In this document: in pieces, positions 1 to 8,712 of the stretch
Layout of the letters: each line of letters begins with the position of its first letter
How positions within the stretch are numbered: position 1 is the stretch's first letter
Position numbers and translations under genes: made by a program
From: a virus
Virus record (IMG/VR): IMGVR_UViG_3300005826_000039
Span: 1 to 34,716 of that record
Reading direction: 5' to 3' (one strand)
DNA: 34,716 nt
The notes under the pieces: generated by a model
What the model saw: only the letters and a program-made list of their open reading frames with translations
Told to the model about the DNA's origin: nothing
Database searches by the model: none

Positions 1-12
1 CCCCCCAGGCTG
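1..12. other. Left cohesive end (cosN), 12-nt terminal repeat
   Basis: CCCCCCAGGCTG at the left end is repeated at 34687-34698. Joined, the site reads GCG, then the 12-mer, then CGC, so the bases outside both nick positions are two-fold symmetric, as expected where a terminase makes staggered nicks. A filled-in 12-nt 5' overhang gives exactly such a direct repeat; lambda also has a 12-nt 5' overhang. The terminase genes begin 44 bases downstream, as in lambda. Overhang polarity is inferred. Confidence 0.8.
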
Positions 13-55
13 CGCATAAAACGTGTAGCGCCTCTACGCTTCCATACGCATATCA

Positions 56-604
56 ATGGCTTACGTAGGACCCAGCGAGCCAGGCGTATTAACTCTCACA
101 GAATATTCGCGGTCTCGCGGTATTTCCTACGCTAGCCTTCGCCGTGCAGTAGACGATGGGCGGCTATCTCTTCAAGCAATTCGAACGAGTAACAGCGGCC
201 GGCTTGTCGGCATTGTTGCGGATCTGGCCGACGCAGAGCTAGCCGGCAACACTGACCCAGGCCGGCGCGAAGTCGGCCTACGTGAACGTGTCGAGCTTGA
301 AGAAACCCCAGCCGATCAGCCCAAGACTTACGCCGAACACAGAGCGGCGCGCGAGCGCTACAACGCCGAGCTAACCCGCCTTGAGCTGCTGGAGAAGCTC
401 GGCATGGTCACGGCGACAGAGGACGTTATGGCTGCCGCTGATAGGACGGCTCGAGCTGTCAAGGAATCCTTGCTAGTTATTCCAGATCGCGTCTGTTCGC
501 TAGTAGCCGCAGAAACCGATCCAGGGCGCGTCCACGCTATCCTAATGAACGAAATCCGCCAAGCTCTACATGCTCTTAGCCGACCTGCCACCGAGTCTTC
601 CTGA
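56..604 (+). CDS. Terminase small subunit, Nu1-like
   Basis: A 182-residue protein, the length of lambda Nu1. It should bind cos and recruit the large subunit to start packaging. The N-terminal part (residues 10-60) has a winged-helix look (LTEYSRSRGISYASLRRAVDDG), followed by a charged linker and an amphipathic helical stretch (about 90-165, with RLELLEKLGMV and VIPDRV) typical of Nu1-type proteins, the latter probably for self-association. It is the first gene after cos. Its end overlaps the large-subunit start at 570 by 35 bases. No strong ribosome binding site precedes ATG 56, so the exact start is less certain than the identity. Confidence 0.85.
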   Translation: MAYVGPSEPGVLTLTEYSRSRGISYASLRRAVDDGRLSLQAIRTSNSGRLVGIVADLADAELAGNTDPGRREVGLRERVELEETPADQPKTYAEHRAARERYNAELTRLELLEKLGMVTATEDVMAAADRTARAVKESLLVIPDRVCSLVAAETDPGRVHAILMNEIRQALHALSRPATESS

Positions 605-2657
605 AGGACTAGCCGATGCCTACTCCATCTATGCGGACGCCTTCGCCAAGGCTATCGAGCCGGATAGGGAACTTACGGTGTCGCAATGGGCGGATGAGCG
701 GCGCGTCATCTCGAATAAAGGTGCTGCGGAGTCTGGGCGCTACCGTACCTCTCGCGTCCCTTATATGCGGGAGATCATGGACACGCTCTCGCCGAGTCAC
801 CCTGCTACAGAGGTGGTGTTATGTAAAGGTACGCAGATGGGAGCCTCAGAGGCGGGATTTAACTGGCTGGGCGCGATCATCGACTTGTGGCCCGCGCCTA
901 CCCTGCTAGTAAACCCTACCATGGCCATGGGCAAGCTAACCAGCAAGCAGCGTATACAGCCCATGATCGACGAGACGCCATGCTTATCTGCCAAGGTGGC
1001 TGACGCCCGCAGCCGGGATAGCGGCAATACAACGATGCTTAAGGAGTTCCCAGGCGGCGTGCTCCGGATCGTAGGGGCAAACAGCGGCCCAGGCCTTCGT
1101 AGTATGCCTGTTCGTTTCCTGATGATGGATGAGGTGGACGCCTACCCAGACGACGTACAGGGCGAGGGCGATCCCTGCAAGCTGGCCGAGAAGCGGACGG
1201 AGACGTTCGCGCGCCGCAAGATCTACAGGCTTTCGACACCGATCAATAAGGGCGGCAGGATTGAGCGCTATTACGAAGCATCGGATCAGCGCCGCTATCA
1301 CGTCCCCTGCCCGCATTGCGATCATACGCAGTGGCTGCAGTGGGATCGCGTCAGGTGGAAGCAGCGGGAAGTCAGAGAGCTTGCCTGTATCGGCTGCGGG
1401 GCAATCCATGAGATCGAGACCGATGCAAGCCAGCCTTGCCCGATGTGCCATGCAGGGCCTGAGCAGCAGCGCCTAACTACTCGAGAGACAGACTACGTAG
1501 AGCGGGCATGGTACGAATGCGAGGCGTGCCAGCAGGACATAGACGAATGGCACAAGACGACTATGCTAGAGCGGGGTCACTGGGTGAGCCACAGGCCAGG
1601 CCCCGGCCGCCAGCCAGGCTTTCACCTCTCTGCGCTCTATAGCCCGCTCGGATGGTTTAGCTGGCGGCAGGCCGTCGAGCAGTATCTGGAGGCCAAGCAA
1701 GACACCAGCGGCGAGCTAGAAAAGACGTGGACTAATACGGTTCTAGGGATTGGCTGGGAGCAGCCCGGAACGACAATTGAGCCGGCTCTGCTCCGTGGGC
1801 GTATTGACGACTACAGGCTTGGCACTGTGCCGGACGGCCCACTGATCCTTACCGCGTCAGTGGACACCCAGGACACCCGTTTAGAGTATCTGGTCAAAGG
1901 CTGGGGGCCAGGCGAGGAATCATGGGTTATAGACTTTGGCGCGATCTTTGGCGATCCGGCCGAGCCGTATGTATGGGCCGAGGTCGAGGCGCTGCTGAGT
2001 AAAGTTTATAAACGTGCAGATGGTACCGAGTTCAGAATCTCTGCAACCGCCATCGATTCAGGCGGGCACTTTACCCAGGCAGTCTATCTATTCGCTCGGA
2101 AGTGGCAGCGCCGCCATGTGCTGGCCGTCAAGGGAGCCAGCACGCCTGGCCGCCCGATCCTTGGTCGCCCTAGTTTTGTGGATATTACCCACCAGGGCAA
2201 GAAGCTGACGAACGGCGCAAAGCTCTGGATTATCGGGACCGATACAGCCAAGGCCGCCATTTACAACCGGCTACGGCTGGATAAGCCTGGCCCTGGCTTC
2301 CTCCACTTTCCGGACGGGTTGCCGGATACCTACTACGAGCAGCTGACAGCCGAAAAGATGGTGCAGCGCTTCGTTCGAGGATTTACCCGCTATGAGTGGG
2401 TGAAGAATCCAAAGACCAGAAACGAAGCTCTAGACTTAGAGGTTTATGCTTTGGCAGCTGCTTATTATGCCGGAATATCCCGTGTAAATTGGGACAAATT
2501 GGCGCATAATTCGCGGAAATTAGAGGAAAATAGAGCGAAAAGCGATGAAATAAAGGATGATCTAAAAGAGGTTCAGGAGCAGAAAACGCAGGAGCCGAGG
2601 CCGAGATTGCCCGTCCCAAAGCGGGCCAATTGGGTGACAGACATTTATGGCGACTAA
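570..2657 (+). CDS. Terminase large subunit, lambda GpA family
   Basis: A 695-residue packaging ATPase/nuclease. The N-terminus carries the GpA-type signature LTVSQWADERRVI. Residues about 85-96 (CKGTQMGASEAG) lie where the Walker A-like loop is expected, and FLMMDEVD near 184-191 is the Walker B. A cysteine-rich zinc region follows: CPHC (247), CIGC (273), CPMC (about 290) and CEAC (about 317), longer than the usual pair of CxxC motifs. The C-terminal half begins with LTASVDTQDTRLEY and is the nuclease domain. It packages DNA into proheads and cuts cos. The final part (residues 620-660) is Lys/Asn-rich with lower GC than the rest. It overlaps the next gene by 11 bases. Confidence 0.95.
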   Translation: MLLADLPPSLPEGLADAYSIYADAFAKAIEPDRELTVSQWADERRVISNKGAAESGRYRTSRVPYMREIMDTLSPSHPATEVVLCKGTQMGASEAGFNWLGAIIDLWPAPTLLVNPTMAMGKLTSKQRIQPMIDETPCLSAKVADARSRDSGNTTMLKEFPGGVLRIVGANSGPGLRSMPVRFLMMDEVDAYPDDVQGEGDPCKLAEKRTETFARRKIYRLSTPINKGGRIERYYEASDQRRYHVPCPHCDHTQWLQWDRVRWKQREVRELACIGCGAIHEIETDASQPCPMCHAGPEQQRLTTRETDYVERAWYECEACQQDIDEWHKTTMLERGHWVSHRPGPGRQPGFHLSALYSPLGWFSWRQAVEQYLEAKQDTSGELEKTWTNTVLGIGWEQPGTTIEPALLRGRIDDYRLGTVPDGPLILTASVDTQDTRLEYLVKGWGPGEESWVIDFGAIFGDPAEPYVWAEVEALLSKVYKRADGTEFRISATAIDSGGHFTQAVYLFARKWQRRHVLAVKGASTPGRPILGRPSFVDITHQGKKLTNGAKLWIIGTDTAKAAIYNRLRLDKPGPGFLHFPDGLPDTYYEQLTAEKMVQRFVRGFTRYEWVKNPKTRNEALDLEVYALAAAYYAGISRVNWDKLAHNSRKLEENRAKSDEIKDDLKEVQEQKTQEPRPRLPVPKRANWVTDIYGD

Positions 2658-3213
2658 TGTGCCGACGAAAGAGCCGGCAGAACTACGTGCCGGGACTAAC
2701 TGGAAATGGCGGCGCGAGGACTTGACGGCAGACTATCCTGCGAGTTCTTGGGTGCTGACCTACTTCTTTAAGCGGCTAGCTGCCAATGGCAATTATCTAT
2801 CAGTTGTGGCTTCTGCTGATGGTGATGTATTCGAGGTCAATGTTGTAGCAGCGAATACGCAAGCCTATGTGGCCGGTGAGTATAGCTGGTCAGCTTTAGT
2901 TGCCTTCGGATCTGACACCTATGAAGTTGGCAGAGGAACGATCCGCATTCTGCCAAGGTACGATACCGCCAACGCCTACGATGATCGCTCGCACGCGCGA
3001 AAAGCATTAGATGCTATCGAGGCAGTGCTAGAGGGTAGAGCAAGTCTAGACCAGGAGTCGTACTCTATCCAGGGTCGTAGCCTCGTACGAACGCCCATAG
3101 CTCAGTTGCTGAAGTTTCGCGATGTCTACAGGCAAGAGGTAAGGCGAGAAGAGATCGCTGCGCAGTTGGCCTCTGGAATCAATGCAGGTAAACGGGTATT
3201 GATACGCGGATGA
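2647..3213 (+). CDS. Head-tail connector, gpW-like domain with extra N-terminal domain
   Basis: 188 residues between terminase and portal, the position of lambda W. The C-terminal segment (about 115-175: ARKALDAIEAVLEGRAS, then a beta-hairpin and RTPIAQLLKFRDVYRQEV) has the gpW pattern of helix, short hairpin, helix. The N-terminal 110 residues look like a beta-sandwich (alternating strands, WVLTYFFKR, AGEYSWSALVAF) absent from the 68-residue lambda gpW. It would stabilise packaged DNA and form the tail docking surface. The stop overlaps the portal start (ATGA). The gpW assignment rests on position and secondary-structure pattern. Confidence 0.7.
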   Translation: MATNVPTKEPAELRAGTNWKWRREDLTADYPASSWVLTYFFKRLAANGNYLSVVASADGDVFEVNVVAANTQAYVAGEYSWSALVAFGSDTYEVGRGTIRILPRYDTANAYDDRSHARKALDAIEAVLEGRASLDQESYSIQGRSLVRTPIAQLLKFRDVYRQEVRREEIAAQLASGINAGKRVLIRG

Positions 3214-4736
3214 GCTGGCTAGATTTTTTTCGATCCAAGAAGGCGAAACCTTCGGCCAAACGTACTGCGTTCAGCGCAGCTAACCTCAACCGCCTCACTG
3301 TAGATTGGACGACAGATCTAGGAACCGTAAACAGGTGGCTGCGGTGGGAGTTGCGTACGCTGCGTCTGCGTTCGCGGGCGCTGGTGCGGTCAGACAGCTA
3401 CGCGAACAAGTATATCAACGCCTGCGTAGACAACATTGCCGGCCCATATCCTTTCATCCTTGAAGGCAAGATTAAATTCGACACAACTGGCTTGCCGAAC
3501 GATGCCGCAAACGATCAAATAGAGGACGGATGGGAAGAATGGAGCAAGCCAGGTAATTGTGATGTGACAGGCAAGCTGAGCTTGCCAGAGATTCATCGCT
3601 CGATTATTCGCGGGCTGGCTCGTGATGGCGAAGTGCTTATCCGCAAGTACATCGGACCACAATATGGGCCGTATGGAATTCAGCTTCAGCTTCTAGACAT
3701 CGAAAGGCTTGATGAGCAGAAGAATGATCTGCTGACTGATGGCGCGATCAAGATGGGTGTCGAAGTGGATATGTTTTCGCGCCCACGCGCCTATCATATT
3801 CTGCGCGACAATCCAGGAGAACTAGGCGAATGGTCGCGCGGCAGTATGCGTGATTATGAGCGCGTGCCAGCTAATCAGGTTACGCACTTATTTATCGCGG
3901 ATTGGCCGGAGCAGGTGCGCGGCGTCCCTTGGCTGAATGCGTCCATGACGCGGCTGTACCAGTTAGGCAAATTCGAGGAAGCAGCATTGATTGCTGCTCG
4001 AGTAGGCGCGAGCCAGATGGGCGTCATCTATTCAGAGAGCGGAGACGCGCCGCCGATTGGCCAGGAGATATTGACAAGCGAGGGGCAGGCCGCAAGTGAT
4101 GGCACCCCGCTATTGCACGCGGAACCGGGCGCGTTCCCAGTGCTTGGTCCGGGGTATCGCCTAGAAAGCTGGAACCCTCGTTACCCAGATGCGCAGGTTG
4201 AGCCATTCATCCGCGCATGCCTGCGCGGTGCGTCTGCAGGCGTGCGGATGGCCTACCATTCTTTTGCGAACGATTCTGGCTCGGTCAATTACTCAACTGC
4301 GCGTGTAGCCTTGTTAGAAGAGCGCGATATGTGGTCTTCTATCCAGCGCTGGTATGTAGAGCATTTCTGTGACCAGTTGTTTCTTTCTTGGCTCGGCGCC
4401 GCGTCTCTATCACAAGCATTGCCTGGTATCGATAGGCCGCGCAATCGCAAAGTTAAGTTTATCGCTCGCACATGGGACTGGATCGACCCGCAGAAAGAAA
4501 TGGATGCGAAGGTAACGGCCCTTGATGCGCAGCTAACGTCGCGGACTCGCATTGCCGCTCAATCTGGCCAGGACTTCGAGGACATCGTAGAGGAGTTGGC
4601 ACAGGAGCAAGCATTGATGGCTGCGAAAGGCTTGGAGCCTTCGAATCAACAGCCCGCGCCAAATGCACAAGAAGTAATGCAACCACAAGAAGATGCGACA
4701 GATACAGAGGAAGCAGTAGATGAATCTAACAGTTAG
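3210..4736 (+). CDS. Portal protein, lambda gpB family
   Basis: 508 residues, close to lambda gpB. It forms the dodecameric vertex through which DNA enters the head. Family signs: an N-terminal basic stretch, LRLRSRALVRSDSYANKYI (about 50-68), conserved IIRGLARDGEVLIRK (about 130-144), HLFIADWPEQVRGVPWL (about 223-239), and AYHSFANDSGSVNYSTARVALLEE (about 348-371), the gpB-type clip/stem signature. The C-terminal 45 residues are acidic, Gln-rich and low in complexity. ATG lies in ATGA with the upstream stop; the end overlaps the protease-capsid gene by 17 bases. Confidence 0.95.
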   Translation: MSWLDFFRSKKAKPSAKRTAFSAANLNRLTVDWTTDLGTVNRWLRWELRTLRLRSRALVRSDSYANKYINACVDNIAGPYPFILEGKIKFDTTGLPNDAANDQIEDGWEEWSKPGNCDVTGKLSLPEIHRSIIRGLARDGEVLIRKYIGPQYGPYGIQLQLLDIERLDEQKNDLLTDGAIKMGVEVDMFSRPRAYHILRDNPGELGEWSRGSMRDYERVPANQVTHLFIADWPEQVRGVPWLNASMTRLYQLGKFEEAALIAARVGASQMGVIYSESGDAPPIGQEILTSEGQAASDGTPLLHAEPGAFPVLGPGYRLESWNPRYPDAQVEPFIRACLRGASAGVRMAYHSFANDSGSVNYSTARVALLEERDMWSSIQRWYVEHFCDQLFLSWLGAASLSQALPGIDRPRNRKVKFIARTWDWIDPQKEMDAKVTALDAQLTSRTRIAAQSGQDFEDIVEELAQEQALMAAKGLEPSNQQPAPNAQEVMQPQEDATDTEEAVDESNS

Positions 4737-6774
4737 CGAGCGTCAAAGACGTTTCTCAGCGTTACCGATTAAGCAACAACTGCGCGAGATTAGCGGATCG
4801 AAGCAGGAGCGGCTGTTCACTGTAGAGCGAGCTACTGCAGACGACGAAGAGCGCACTGTATGGATGAGCATTGCCAGTGACAGAGCGTACGAACGTTATT
4901 GGGGCATTGAAGTTTTAGATCTGTCAACGAAGGCCATTAGGGTCGAGCGTCTAACCAACGGTGCGCCGATCCTCGTTAATCACGACGCAACTGACCAAGT
5001 AGGTGTAATCGACGCCTATAAGATCGAAGAGAAAAAGCTGAAGGTATTGGCTAGATTTTCACGCTCAGCGCGTGGCGAGGAAATCTGGCGCGACATCATG
5101 GACGGAATCAGGCGCAATACGTCTGTTGGGTACATCATTCATAAGGCAGTGTTGGCGGAGAAAGGCAAGGAGCTAAATACTTATCGAGTCACAGACTGGG
5201 AACCATTGGAAGGTTCAACGGTATCTGTGCCAGCTGATCCGTCGGTTGGACCGGGCCGGTCTTTCGAGATTCCCCAAAATGGAGCGGTGAAAGTGGAAGA
5301 CGAAATGCAAGATAAAGAGCAGTCACAAAGCACTCCGGCGGAGCGCGTTGCGGAGAAAGTTTCTCGCAATGATTCTTCCGCTCGGTCCGATGAGCGCAAG
5401 CGCATCGCTGAGCGTACCAGCAGAATCCTCGAGATCGGCGCGCGGTGGAAAGAATACGGCGGCGAGGAAGTGGCTCGCACTGCTATTGCTGAACCAGATA
5501 TGACTGTAGAGGCTTTTGAGTCTCTCATGCTCAAGCGTATCGGCGAACAGCAAGTTATTACTCGCACCGGAGAGGTAACGCCTCAAGACCGCAAATACGC
5601 TGGCCAGGATCAGGGCGCAGGGTCATATGGCATGAGTCCCCGCGAAATCGTTTACTCCGGTACGCTGCGCGCATTCAAGGGCGTTGGTAAGGCGTTCGGC
5701 CGCGACGATATGGAAATCGCCTACCGTGCAGGCATGTGGGCGCGTGCGATTCTCGCAGATGATCCCAGAGCGCAGCGGTGGTGCCGGGATTCTGGAGTCG
5801 CGCTGGCAAAAGGTTTGCCGGATCAGTTCGGAATAAATGAATCGCGCGTGATGACCGAAGGCACGTTCACCTCGGCCGGCTGGCTTGTGCCCACTGAGAT
5901 GGAAGCGGGCATCATCAGCAATCGCGAGCAGTATGGGATTGCACGCCGCGTTTGTAATGTGGTTCCGATGTCTACAGCGACGCATACGATGCCGCGCGTC
6001 ACTAGCGACATTACCGCCTATTTCGTGGGCGAGAATAGCACCGGTACTGAATCCGATAGCTCAGGCGATCAAGTGAATCTGACGTTAAAGGATTTGATGG
6101 CTTACACGCGGATCGGTAAATCGTCTGCGATGGATGCGGTAGTCTCTCTCGCAGAGTATGTAGCCAGAGAGCAGGGACGCGCGTTTGCTATTAAAGAGGA
6201 TTCCTGCTTGATCTCAGGCGATGGCACGTCCACCTACGGCGGCATTCAAGGCATTAAGACGTTGCTAGATACTGCGGCCTATGCGGGCGGTAAATATGCT
6301 GCGGCATCTGGTCACGATACATTCGCGGAGGTCGATATTGCGGATATCACTGGCCTGATCGGTATTCTCCCAGTCTATGCAAGGCCGGGCGCGAGATTTG
6401 TTTGCTCCGGTGTATTCGATGCGGTGGTGTTCGGTAGGCTGAAGCTAACGGCTGGCGGTAACACGATCCAAACTAGCCAGGGCGCGATTGTAGAAGGCGA
6501 CTATGCCGGGTTCCCGATCTCTGTGGCGCATCCGATGCCATCGGCTCCTGCAGGTCCATATAACGGCTCGAGCGTCTGTATCTTCGGCAATCTGCAGCTT
6601 GGTGTTGCGCTAGGTAGCGGTAGCGGAATGATGATGACCGTCGATCCATACACGGATGCGCACAAGAATTTAACGCGCATCATTACCGTGGAACGTATCG
6701 ACATCAATTGCCATGGCTGCAATAAATCGACCACGGTGGCCGGGCCTATCGTTGCGCTGCACGGCACGACTTGA
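4720..6774 (+). CDS. Fused prohead protease, scaffold and HK97-type major capsid protein
   Basis: 684 residues combining functions that are separate genes in HK97. Residues 1-180 resemble the prohead protease: VNHDATD gives His89 and RNTSVGY gives Ser135 as likely catalytic residues, and GSTVSVPADPSVG matches the conserved end of this domain. Residues about 185-290 are charged and helical (DEMQDKEQSQS..., SDERKRIAERTSRILE), a scaffold/delta-like region. Residues from about 300 form the HK97-fold capsid, with GWLVPTEMEAGIISNREQ and an E-loop-like segment. The protease presumably cuts itself and the scaffold off after prohead assembly. Such fusions are known in some siphophages; the domain order is clear, the cleavage site is not. 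Confidence 0.88.
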   Translation: MNLTVSERQRRFSALPIKQQLREISGSKQERLFTVERATADDEERTVWMSIASDRAYERYWGIEVLDLSTKAIRVERLTNGAPILVNHDATDQVGVIDAYKIEEKKLKVLARFSRSARGEEIWRDIMDGIRRNTSVGYIIHKAVLAEKGKELNTYRVTDWEPLEGSTVSVPADPSVGPGRSFEIPQNGAVKVEDEMQDKEQSQSTPAERVAEKVSRNDSSARSDERKRIAERTSRILEIGARWKEYGGEEVARTAIAEPDMTVEAFESLMLKRIGEQQVITRTGEVTPQDRKYAGQDQGAGSYGMSPREIVYSGTLRAFKGVGKAFGRDDMEIAYRAGMWARAILADDPRAQRWCRDSGVALAKGLPDQFGINESRVMTEGTFTSAGWLVPTEMEAGIISNREQYGIARRVCNVVPMSTATHTMPRVTSDITAYFVGENSTGTESDSSGDQVNLTLKDLMAYTRIGKSSAMDAVVSLAEYVAREQGRAFAIKEDSCLISGDGTSTYGGIQGIKTLLDTAAYAGGKYAAASGHDTFAEVDIADITGLIGILPVYARPGARFVCSGVFDAVVFGRLKLTAGGNTIQTSQGAIVEGDYAGFPISVAHPMPSAPAGPYNGSSVCIFGNLQLGVALGSGSGMMMTVDPYTDAHKNLTRIITVERIDINCHGCNKSTTVAGPIVALHGTT

Positions 6775-6790
6775 TAATCATCGATGCAAT

Positions 6791-6816
6791 AGAGGGCCGA
6801 TGTTAATCGGTCCTCT
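6791..6816 (+). other. Intergenic hairpin after the capsid gene
   Basis: AGAGGGCCGAT, loop GTTA, ATCGGTCCTCT gives an 11-bp stem with one G-T pair in the 59-base gap between the capsid gene and the next structural gene. There is no U-tract, so it is more likely an mRNA-stabilising or processing hairpin, or a weak attenuator, than a full terminator. Confidence 0.6.
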
Positions 6817-6833
6817 CTGATATAGGAGCAAAA

Positions 6834-7259
6834 ATGTATCCTCCAATGAAACAACAATTCCTGGCGACCAGTTCCCCGACTTCTGCGCAGTCGCACACCG
6901 CAGTCATCGATACGCTAGGCTATGACCGTCTCGTGCTCGGAATTACGTTCGGCACGGTAGCGAACACGAATCCGGAGATCACCATCAAGCTAGGCGAAGG
7001 TGACACCACATCGGCGTTTACTGACGTTGATGCATTTACTTCCGGAACCGGCTTCACTGCACCTAATGCGCCGACTAACACGAGTGTGGCGAATACGTTG
7101 CAGATGAATGTAGATACGCGCCACCGGAAGCGCTACTTGCTTTTGACTGTGACGCCATTTACTACGAAGTCAGTAACGAGTTATGTAGCGTACGGCCAGC
7201 CTACCTCTGGCCCTCCTGCTGCTAGTGCTGATAATCTTCTCGCGCGCGTGTCTGGTTAA
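6834..7259 (+). CDS. Probable head decoration or capsid-stabilising protein
   Basis: 141 residues directly after the capsid gene, where lambda has its decoration protein gpD. The sequence is rich in Thr, Ala, Val and Gly, with alternating beta-strand patterns (DRLVLGITFGTV, KRYLLLTVTPF) and no charged helices, signal peptide or cysteines. A strong binding site (TAGGAG, 6 bases before ATG) suggests high expression, as for an abundant virion protein. I do not recognise a named family; role by position only. Some other small head or tail completion protein is the alternative. Confidence 0.6.
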   Translation: MYPPMKQQFLATSSPTSAQSHTAVIDTLGYDRLVLGITFGTVANTNPEITIKLGEGDTTSAFTDVDAFTSGTGFTAPNAPTNTSVANTLQMNVDTRHRKRYLLLTVTPFTTKSVTSYVAYGQPTSGPPAASADNLLARVSG

Positions 7260-7273
7260 TTTGACAAGGATTA

Positions 7274-7291
7274 GGGCGGCTTCGGCCGCCC
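7274..7291 (+). other. UUCG tetraloop hairpin before the glycosyltransferase gene
   Basis: GGGCGGC, TTCG, GCCGCCC is a perfect 7-bp GC stem with a stabilising tetraloop. It lies 6 bases before ATG 7298 and has no following U-run. It would block or slow ribosome access to that ATG, or mark a transcript boundary. Confidence 0.7.
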
Positions 7292-7297
7292 ATCCAT

Positions 7298-8509
7298 ATG
7301 GGGAAAAGAGAATTCGAAGACGCAACGCCATTTCTCCTAGACTCTAGGAGTAATGATCTGCGCCTAAATTTAGGCGCGGGCAGCGCTCCTATAGATGGCT
7401 ACGAAAATGGTTTCGATCGGAAAAATGGGAAGTCTGCGTTCCCGCTAGATCTTGCAGACAACACATGCTCGGAAATTCGGGCTAGCCATTTATTCGAGCA
7501 CTTCTCGCACAGGCAAGGCTTAGATGTACTGCGCGAATGGGTGCGATGTCTTAAGCCTGGTGGCCTCCTAAAACTGGCGGTTCCAGATTTTGAGTTTATC
7601 GCGGCTGGATATCTGAATGGAATAGAGGACAACTGGCAGGGGTATCTCTGCGGCGGTCACATAGACGTTAACGACATTCACCTTGCGCAGTATGATGAGC
7701 CAGCACTATCGCAATTGATGCGTGATGCTGGTCTAGTAGGAATCCATAAATGGAAAGGTAACGATGGCGATTGCTCCTCCCTGCCTGTCAGCTTGAATCT
7801 TGCTGGATGGAAACCTTTATTGAATTGGCCAAGTGTTCACGCTGTCATGTCGGTTCCGCGGCTTGGTTTCATGGATAACTTCTTCTGTGTCACTGAGCTT
7901 GTCGCGAAGTTGCGGTGTCCGGTGCGCAAATTCACTGGAGCATATTGGGGGCAATGCATTACACGCAGCATCGAAGAAGCGATCCAACAGGATGCAGAGT
8001 ACATTCTGACTATTGATTACGACAGCGTGTTCCACGTTGATACAGTTTTATCGCTGCTCGCTACAGCAATTGCGTATCCACAAGTTGACGCATTAGTACC
8101 AATTCAGATGTCGAGGCGCGGCAAGACTCCGCTCATGACTGTTATCGGAGAAAATGGAGAAGTGCTTTCTGGAGCAGATCGAAGCGTATTAGAGCAGACC
8201 ATATTGCCGATCAAGACAGGACACTTTGGACTGACGTTGCTAAGGACAGAGAAGTTTGCACGCATGTCTCGCCCTTGGTTTGTCGGTGTTCCTGATAATG
8301 ATGGAAGGTGGGGCGATGGACGTATTGATGACGACATCCATTTTTGGAATGTCTGGCGAGACGCAGGTAATACGGTTTATGCCGCACCTAGATGTGTTAT
8401 CGGTCATACTGAGGTGCAAGTGATCTGGCCAGATGTCAACCTGCAACCGATGTTCCAGCACGTTTCAGATTTTTGGGCCGGCGGTGAACCGAGGAATACT
8501 TGGCGATGA
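7298..8509 (+). CDS. Fused SAM methyltransferase and GT-A glycosyltransferase
   Basis: 403 residues from ATG 7298. Residues about 21-150 look like a class I methyltransferase: LRLNLGAGS is the SAM-binding motif I, followed by ASHLFEHF and LREWVRCLKPGGLLKLAVPDFE, typical of the methyltransferase 11/predicted-sugar group. Residues about 180-400 look like a GT-A glycosyltransferase: TRSIEEAIQQDAEYILTIDYDSVF contains the DxD metal motif, and the C-terminal half has WGDGRIDDDIHFW. It could modify virion glycans or host surface polysaccharide. It sits inside the head operon, so it looks like an inserted cargo gene. No binding site precedes ATG 7298; CTG 7358 (giving MRLNLGAGS) has AGGAG 7 bases upstream, but inside a hairpin. 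The stop overlaps the next gene. Confidence 0.8.
   Translation: MGKREFEDATPFLLDSRSNDLRLNLGAGSAPIDGYENGFDRKNGKSAFPLDLADNTCSEIRASHLFEHFSHRQGLDVLREWVRCLKPGGLLKLAVPDFEFIAAGYLNGIEDNWQGYLCGGHIDVNDIHLAQYDEPALSQLMRDAGLVGIHKWKGNDGDCSSLPVSLNLAGWKPLLNWPSVHAVMSVPRLGFMDNFFCVTELVAKLRCPVRKFTGAYWGQCITRSIEEAIQQDAEYILTIDYDSVFHVDTVLSLLATAIAYPQVDALVPIQMSRRGKTPLMTVIGENGEVLSGADRSVLEQTILPIKTGHFGLTLLRTEKFARMSRPWFVGVPDNDGRWGDGRIDDDIHFWNVWRDAGNTVYAAPRCVIGHTEVQVIWPDVNLQPMFQHVSDFWAGGEPRNTWR
7334..7350 (+). promoter_or_regulatory. Hairpin containing a ribosome binding site
   Basis: CTCCTAG, loop ACT, CTAGGAG is a perfect 7-bp stem whose 3' arm holds AGGAG, 7 bases before a possible CTG start at 7358. A further perfect 18-bp palindrome, GCGCCTAAATTTAGGCGC, follows at 7360-7377. 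If translation starts at CTG, these hairpins would control it; if it starts at ATG 7298 they are internal. Function is inference. Confidence 0.45.
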
Positions 8510-8712
8510 TTAAACGATTACGCCCAGTGAAGGAATTTAGAGTGCTCAAAGCATATGGGCCATTCCTGAAAGACGATGTTATACAGCCGACTGGGATTTA
8601 CCGTGATCGTCTGCTAGCTCTTGGTCTCATTGAAGAGATCAAGGAAAACAAAATTACAACGCGAGGCGGGAAAATCAAGGTTAAGCTCGACGAATCTTTG
8701 AGCGATAGCTGA
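8506..8712 (+). CDS. Small basic protein of the head-tail module, unknown function
   Basis: 68 residues from ATG 8506, which overlaps the upstream stop as ATGA and has GAGGA upstream. It is Lys/Arg-rich with a compact pattern (RPVKEFRVLKAYGPFLKDDVIQP, then YRDRLLALGLIEEI), resembling small SH3-like or winged proteins found between capsid and head-tail joining genes in siphophages. No signal peptide or membrane segment. Role is unknown beyond position. Confidence 0.65.
   Translation: MIKRLRPVKEFRVLKAYGPFLKDDVIQPTGIYRDRLLALGLIEEIKENKITTRGGKIKVKLDESLSDS

Noticed and set aside
984-1451. Long leftward open frame inside the terminase gene
   Set aside because: No binding site, and it lies antisense to highly conserved terminase motifs; codon composition of the sense gene explains it.
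7261-7266. TTGACA as a promoter for the methyltransferase-glycosyltransferase gene
   Set aside because: The -10 position falls in the GC-rich UUCG hairpin, with no TATAAT-like sequence.
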